Below are positions 6,719 to 11,462 of a DNA stretch of 11,462 bases, piece after piece (within the stretch, counting starts at the first letter, position 1; each line of letters begins with the position of its first letter). This DNA comes from Clostridium sp. UBA6758 (GTDB taxonomy: Bacteria; Bacillota; Clostridia; Clostridiales; Clostridiaceae). A program made the position numbers and the translations under genes. The notes beneath the pieces are model-generated. The model was not told the origin of the DNA, ran no database searches, and saw only the letters and a program-made list of their open reading frames with translations. The stretch is taken from positions 8,469 to 19,930 of the forward strand of contig DKGY01000046.1 in the NCBI GenBank assembly GCA_002453475.1, read 5' to 3'.

Positions 6719-8464
6719 ATGGCATTAGATGGATTATATTTGCGCGCTCTAGCCAATGAAATAAAAAATACTCTAATAAGCAGCAGAATAGATAAAATAA
6801 CCCAACCTGAAAAGGATGAAATAATACTGAGCTTTAAAATAAATAGGAAACCTGTTAGACTACTACTAAATGCTAACGCTTCTTATCCTAGAATAAACTT
6901 TATAGATTACTCTAAAGAAAGTCCACTTAAGGCTCCTGTATTTTGTATGGTTCTAAGAAAATATCTAAATACTGCAGTTTTAAAAGAAGTCACCCAATTA
7001 AATAATGATAGAATCCTTCTATTAGATTTTGAAAGTAGTGATGAACTAGGTTTTAATAGTATATATACCCTAATAATTGAAATCATGGGCAGACACAGTA
7101 ACATTACTTTGATAAGAAAAAGAGATGGACTCATCATGGATTCCATAAAACACATTACACCAGATATAAATAGCTATAGAGTACTTTATCCTGGTATTGA
7201 ATATGTATATCCTCCAGAAAGTAATAGACTTGATATATTCAACACTACCTTTGAAGCTTTCCAAGAAAAAACTTTAAATGTTTATGAGGATGAAGAACTA
7301 AATGAAAAATTCTTTACTAGAGTATTAGATGGCTTAAGTAATCCTATAGCTAAAGAAATTTCTTTTAACCTAAATAAAAGAAATATTCCTCTAAGTAAAA
7401 ATAACCTAGAGGAAATCTATGAATTCTTAGTAGAGTTTTTTGATAAATGCAAGAATAATGATTATGATCTTTATAGCTATTCCATAAATGATGAATTAAA
7501 GGATTTTCACTGTGTAAAGCTAGAACATATTTTAGATGTAGGTGGGCAATGTGAAGAATATTCTTCTCCTAGTAGACTTCTTGAAAGCTTCTATCATGCT
7601 AAGGATAAAGTAAATAGACTTCAAAGTAAAAGTCATGATATGCAAAAGCTAGTTACAAATAATATAGATAGAATTCAGAAAAAACTTCATATTTTAAAGC
7701 AAACCTTAGTTGAATGTGAAGAAAAGCCAAAGTATAACCTATATGGAGAGCTTATAACTGCAAATATTTATAATATAAAAAAGGGTGATAAAGAGGTAGA
7801 AGTTTTAAATTACTATAGTGAGGAAGAGGAATATATTAAGATTCCTTTAGATGTTAATAAAACCCCTGCTGAAAATGCTCAAAAGTATTTTAAAAAATAT
7901 AATAAGCTAAAGGCTGCGGAAGAAAATGCTTATATTCAAATAGAATTAGCTGAAGAAGAGGATGAATATCTTCAATCAGTACTTAGTAATATTGAAAATG
8001 CTGATAACTATAAGGATTTAGAAGATATAAAAAATGAATTAGTGGAAACTGGCTACATCGCATTCAAAAAATCCATGAAAAGCAAAAAGACTAAGCCTTC
8101 AAAACCACTACACTTTATATCTAGTGATGGTATTGATATATACGTAGGTAAAAATAATCTAGAAAATGATTATCTAACATTAAAATTTGCTCATAATAAT
8201 GATATTTGGCTTCACATAAAGAATATTCCTGGTTCTCATGTAATTATTAAAAACATGGGAGAAGTTCCTGATTCTACTCTGCTTGAAGCTGCTACATTAG
8301 CTGCCTTCTATAGTAAGGGTAAAAACTCCACAAAGGTGCCTATAGACTATACAGAAATTAGAAATGTTAAAAAAATGGCTAAAGGAAAGCCTGGTATGGT
8401 AACCTACTCCACAAACAAAACAATCTATGTAGATCCTATAAAACTTGATTTAAAACAAGTTTAA
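6719..8464 (+). CDS. rqcH: Rqc2 homologue RqcH (NFACT / fibronectin-binding-A family), ribosome quality control
   Basis: RqcH binds 50S subunits that carry a stalled peptidyl-tRNA and directs addition of alanine tails that mark the nascent chain for proteolysis. Older annotations call it fibronectin-binding protein. The 581-residue protein shows NFACT-N (MALDG start; FCMVLRKYL 75-83; EIMGRHSNI 121-129), two helical coiled-coil arms (about 290-335 and 388-445) around the TPAENAQKYFKKYNK signature, and NFACT-R (about 465-570, with DIWLHIKNIPGSHVIIK). The start is set at ATG 6719: AAAGGA ends eight bases upstream. An in-frame ATG at 6710 overlaps that ribosome binding site, and MALDG is the usual family N-terminus. 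With this start, D97-R98 falls exactly where, from memory, the Bacillus subtilis protein has its functionally important D97/R98. It is a single-gene unit with its own candidate promoter and terminator. Confidence 0.95.
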   Translation: MALDGLYLRALANEIKNTLISSRIDKITQPEKDEIILSFKINRKPVRLLLNANASYPRINFIDYSKESPLKAPVFCMVLRKYLNTAVLKEVTQLNNDRILLLDFESSDELGFNSIYTLIIEIMGRHSNITLIRKRDGLIMDSIKHITPDINSYRVLYPGIEYVYPPESNRLDIFNTTFEAFQEKTLNVYEDEELNEKFFTRVLDGLSNPIAKEISFNLNKRNIPLSKNNLEEIYEFLVEFFDKCKNNDYDLYSYSINDELKDFHCVKLEHILDVGGQCEEYSSPSRLLESFYHAKDKVNRLQSKSHDMQKLVTNNIDRIQKKLHILKQTLVECEEKPKYNLYGELITANIYNIKKGDKEVEVLNYYSEEEEYIKIPLDVNKTPAENAQKYFKKYNKLKAAEENAYIQIELAEEEDEYLQSVLSNIENADNYKDLEDIKNELVETGYIAFKKSMKSKKTKPSKPLHFISSDGIDIYVGKNNLENDYLTLKFAHNNDIWLHIKNIPGSHVIIKNMGEVPDSTLLEAATLAAFYSKGKNSTKVPIDYTEIRNVKKMAKGKPGMVTYSTNKTIYVDPIKLDLKQV

Positions 8465-8468
8465 AAAC

Positions 8469-8505
8469 AAAGAACTACCTCAAAACTTTTTTGAGGTAGT
8501 TCTTT
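8469..8505. terminator. Bidirectional terminator between rqcH and the methyltransferase gene
   Basis: A perfect 16-bp inverted repeat pairs 8469-8484 with 8490-8505 around a five-base loop. The hairpin starts five bases after the rqcH stop and, on the other strand, three bases after the methyltransferase stop. The plus-strand continuation is T-rich (TTTAATTTATTTCTTT), and the minus-strand continuation gives CTTTGTTTTT. The two convergent genes therefore appear to share it. Confidence 0.9.
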
Positions 8506-8508
8506 AAT

Positions 8509-9624
8509 TTATTTCTTTGGGTTATACTGATAGTAATAGCATTGAAGTCTTCCATTATAAAGTTTTCTGTTTTTATCAGCTTTTTTCCCAAATACTTTTT
8601 GGAAGTCATCATAGGATGTTAGTACATAGCAAGACCAATCCTCCAGTCCTGCGTATACATTAGAAAAAGTTTTGTAAAGAGATTTAACTTCATCTTCATC
8701 TAAAAGTCTCTCTCCATAGGGTGGATTAGTAATTATCATGCCACCTTTTTTTCTATTTCTTACATTCTTCATATCAAGTCTTTGGAAGTTCACATACTGC
8801 TCTACTCCTGCTTTCTTAGCATTATCCATGGCAGTTCTAAGGACTCTTCCATCTATATCCGAGCCTTGAATAACGAATTCTTTTTTATTAACACTTCTTT
8901 TTGCCCCTTCACGAACTTGATCCCAAATTTCTTTGTCAAATGTAGGCCAAGTTTCACTAACAAAGTGTCTATTAACTCCAGGTGCTATGTTTTTACCTAT
9001 TAGAGCAGCTTCTATGGGTATAGTTCCTGAACCGCAAAATGGGTCTATTAAAAGCTCATCTCCATTGAATTTTGCTATCAAAACTAAAGCTGCTGCTAAG
9101 GTTTCCTTTAAGGGAGCCATTCCTGCATTTTCTCTATATCCTCTTTTATGAAGTCCTACTCCAGAGGTATCTACTGCAAGTGTTACCTTATCCTTTAGAA
9201 TTCCAACTTCTATCTTGTATACTGGTCCATCTTCGCTAAACCAATCCGTATTATATTTCTCTTTCATTTTTTCTACCACGGCTTTTTTTACTATACCTTG
9301 GCAGTCTGGTACACTATGTAAGGTAGATTTAACAGATTTTCCTATAATATGCATCTTACCATCTATAGGTATTAAGCTAGCCCAGTCTACTTTTTTAGTA
9401 CCTTGAAATAATTCTTCAAAGGAGGTAGCTTCAAATTCTGCCATCTCTAGAAAAACCCTTTCTGCAGTTCTTAAATGGATATTACATATGGCAACGTCCA
9501 TTTCATCTCCTTCAAAGGTTATCTTTCCATTTTCTATTTGTAAATCTTCATATCCTAAATTCTTTAGCTCCTTGCCTGTAATAGCCTCTATACCAAAGGT
9601 AGTAGTTACAATTATTTTATACAT
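8509..9624 (-). CDS. rlmL: THUMP-domain class I SAM-dependent RNA methyltransferase (RlmL N-half / YpsC-like, probable 23S rRNA guanine-N2)
   Basis: Probably transfers a methyl group from S-adenosylmethionine to the exocyclic N2 of a 23S rRNA guanine (position 2445 in E. coli numbering). The 371-residue protein has a THUMP RNA-binding domain (about 45-155), the conserved LHKRGYR linker (158-164), SAM motif I DPFCGSGTIP (194-203) and catalytic motif IV NPPYGERL (300-307), the usual signature of N2-guanine or N6-adenine base methyltransferases. E. coli RlmL is a fusion of about 700 residues with a second methyltransferase (RlmK); this is the single-enzyme form common in Firmicutes (YpsC type). 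The ATG has AGGAG nine bases upstream, overlapping the pyrR stop region, and lies 12 bases after that stop. It is the last gene of the lspA-rluD-pyrR operon. The exact target base is inferred from the family. Confidence 0.88.
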   Translation of the reverse strand: MYKIIVTTTFGIEAITGKELKNLGYEDLQIENGKITFEGDEMDVAICNIHLRTAERVFLEMAEFEATSFEELFQGTKKVDWASLIPIDGKMHIIGKSVKSTLHSVPDCQGIVKKAVVEKMKEKYNTDWFSEDGPVYKIEVGILKDKVTLAVDTSGVGLHKRGYRENAGMAPLKETLAAALVLIAKFNGDELLIDPFCGSGTIPIEAALIGKNIAPGVNRHFVSETWPTFDKEIWDQVREGAKRSVNKKEFVIQGSDIDGRVLRTAMDNAKKAGVEQYVNFQRLDMKNVRNRKKGGMIITNPPYGERLLDEDEVKSLYKTFSNVYAGLEDWSCYVLTSYDDFQKVFGKKADKNRKLYNGRLQCYYYQYNPKK

Positions 9625-9636
9625 AAATTTTTTCTC

Positions 9637-10188
<552 letters not shown>

Positions 10189-11103
10189 TTAAACTTCTTT
10201 TCTTAATTTATCTAATATATCCTGAAAATATTCTGGAAGTTGTGAATCAAATTCCATATACTCTCCTGTAGTGGGATGTATAAATCCTAAATTTTTTGCA
10301 TGAAGTGCTTGACCTTGCAACTTAAACCTCTGTTTTTTATATCCATATACTTGGTCACCAATTAGTGGATGATGTAAATGAGCCATATGAACTCTAATTT
10401 GATGAGTCCTACCTGTTTCTAACCTACATTCAACCAAAGTATTACTTTTAAATCGCTCTAGCACTTTATAATTAGTAATAGCCTCTTTTCCATCCTTAAC
10501 TACAGCCATTTTTATTCTCTCTACAGGATGTCTTCCTATGTTAGTTCTAACAGTGCCTTCATCCTCCTTTACTATGCCCTCTACTATGGCATAGTAAGTT
10601 CTCTTCATAGAGTGATCTTTTAGCTGCATAGCTAAGGAGTTATGTGACTTATCATTTTTAGCAACTATTAACACACCTGAAGTATCCTTATCAATTCTGT
10701 GAACTATACCAGGTCTTATGACACCATTTATTCCTGATAAGTCCTTACAGTGATAAAGTAGCCCATTAACAAGGGTTCCTGTATAGTTTCCTGGTGCAGG
10801 ATGAACTACCATATCCTGTGGCTTATTTATTACTATGACATCACTGTCCTCATAAATTATATCTAAAGGAATATCTTCAGCCTCTACTTGAAGCTCAACT
10901 GGCTCAGCTAGCTCTACATGAACCTGATCCCCTATTTTTAATTTGTAGTTACTTTTCTTAATCTGGCAATTTACCTTCACCTGCTGTTTTTCAATAATTC
11001 CCTGGACAAAGGATCTAGACATCTCCAATTCCTTTTCACTTACAAATAAGTCAAGTCTCTTTCCTTCATTTTCTTCATCTATAGTGTAATTTTTAACATC
11101 CAT
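10189..11103 (-). CDS. rluD: RluA/RluD-family 23S rRNA pseudouridine synthase
   Basis: Isomerises specific uridines to pseudouridine in 23S rRNA, in the cytoplasm on ribosome precursors. The 304-residue protein has an S4 RNA-binding domain (about 14-62, RLDLFVSEK onward) and a RluA catalytic domain. The active-site segment is HRIDKDTSG with catalytic D138, preceded by INKPQDMVVHPAPGN (92-106) and followed by LETGRTHQIRVHM (228-240) and HPLIGDQVYG (245-254). This matches the YlyB/RluD type found next to lspA in Firmicutes. Its ATG overlaps the lspA stop by one base (TAATG), with AAGGATGAG inside lspA, so translation is probably coupled. The specific target uridines (RluD uses 1911, 1915 and 1917 in E. 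coli) cannot be proven here, and RluA-family names are often exchanged. Confidence 0.92.
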   Translation of the reverse strand: MDVKNYTIDEENEGKRLDLFVSEKELEMSRSFVQGIIEKQQVKVNCQIKKSNYKLKIGDQVHVELAEPVELQVEAEDIPLDIIYEDSDVIVINKPQDMVVHPAPGNYTGTLVNGLLYHCKDLSGINGVIRPGIVHRIDKDTSGVLIVAKNDKSHNSLAMQLKDHSMKRTYYAIVEGIVKEDEGTVRTNIGRHPVERIKMAVVKDGKEAITNYKVLERFKSNTLVECRLETGRTHQIRVHMAHLHHPLIGDQVYGYKKQRFKLQGQALHAKNLGFIHPTTGEYMEFDSQLPEYFQDILDKLRKEV

Positions 11104-11462
11104 TAAATCTCATCCTTCAGTATACATATTAATAGAAAAAATGTTCCTATACAAACTAACATATCAGCCACATTAAAGGTTGGAAAATAGTATACATCCC
11201 TGTAATGAATCATAATAAAATCTACTACATAATTATAACTTATTCTATCTATAAGATTCCCTATTGCTCCTGCAATTATCATAGCTACAGATACATATAC
11301 TAATTTGTATTTAGGCTTATACTTCAATAGGTAGAATATCATTCCTATAATTACAATTATAGTAATAACAATAAATAACCATTGCTTATTTTGAAGCATT
11401 CCAAAGGCAGCTCCACGGTTTTCCAAATAATCAAGGGTAAAGAAATTTTTAATTACTGTTAT
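11103..11462 (-). CDS. lspA: Lipoprotein signal peptidase II, C-terminal part (5' end beyond window edge)
   Basis: An integral-membrane aspartic peptidase that removes signal peptides from prolipoproteins after lipidation. The open frame continues to the right edge without a start, giving 119 visible residues of about 150-160, so the first transmembrane segment is missing. The visible beginning ITVIKNFFTLDYLENRGAAF matches the family periplasmic motif (F-F-x-L-x-Y-x-x-N-x-G-A-A-F); the TTG in it codes for leucine and is not the start. Three hydrophobic helices follow. The two catalytic aspartates lie in GNLIDRI and FNVADML. It is the most upstream visible gene of the lspA-rluD-pyrR-rlmL operon, and its stop overlaps the rluD start. 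Confidence 0.95.
   Translation of the reverse strand: MTVIKNFFTLDYLENRGAAFGMLQNKQWLFIVITIIVIIGMIFYLLKYKPKYKLVYVSVAMIIAGAIGNLIDRISYNYVVDFIMIHYRDVYYFPTFNVADMLVCIGTFFLLICILKDEI

Noticed and set aside
6907..7264. Two short minus-strand open frames opposite rqcH
   Set aside because: Both are antisense to the conserved NFACT-N region and overlap each other in different frames, as expected of shadows.
8782..9406. Several short plus-strand open frames opposite the methyltransferase gene
   Set aside because: All are antisense to conserved SAM-binding and THUMP sequence and have no domain resemblance.

Overview
The window is a gene-dense, strongly AT-rich stretch of chromosome that looks like a Clostridium or close relative in the Firmicutes. 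The evidence is the A/T-biased codon use, strong AAGGAG-type ribosome binding sites, GTG and TTG starts, and a gene set (RqcH, PyrR, a YpsC/RlmL-type methyltransferase, a RecQ with extra C-terminal domains, clostridial-style PilB/PilC) typical of that group. The species cannot be named from the sequence alone. Nearly all of it is core genome. I see no transposon, prophage, CRISPR array, tRNA or rRNA.

Layout. (1) 1-1755, minus strand: the start of a type IV pilus / type II secretion operon, pilB then pilC. Their start and stop overlap by 11 bases, and pilC runs off the left edge. (2) 1850-6539, minus strand: an amidohydrolase (M20 family, AbgA-like), recQ and dapF. They are closely spaced (38 and 12 bases), and a strong hairpin terminator follows dapF and separates this group from the pilus genes. 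(3) 6540-6718: a divergent intergenic region with a candidate extended -10 promoter on each strand. (4) 6719-8464, plus strand: rqcH, the only plus-strand gene. (5) 8469-8505: a bidirectional terminator shared by convergent rqcH and the methyltransferase gene. (6) 8509-11462, minus strand: lspA (cut at the right edge), rluD, pyrR and an RlmL-like 23S rRNA methyltransferase, with gaps of -1, 12 and 12 bases, so almost certainly one transcript.

How the genes work together. The right-hand operon begins like the conserved Firmicutes cluster lspA-rluD-pyrR, covering lipoprotein processing, rRNA pseudouridylation and pyrimidine regulation. It then continues into an rRNA methyltransferase instead of pyr biosynthesis genes. 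RqcH rescues stalled 50S subunits, so ribosome maintenance is a loose theme of the right half. The middle operon joins unrelated jobs: amidohydrolysis, DNA repair and the last epimerisation before meso-diaminopimelate. The left operon builds a pilus or pseudopilus.

The points most worth a second look are the divergent PilB (short N-terminus, altered Asp-box and Walker B neighbours), the multi-domain RecQ tail, a lone AbgA-like amidohydrolase, and pyrR without room for its usual attenuator. No clearly new biological system is visible.
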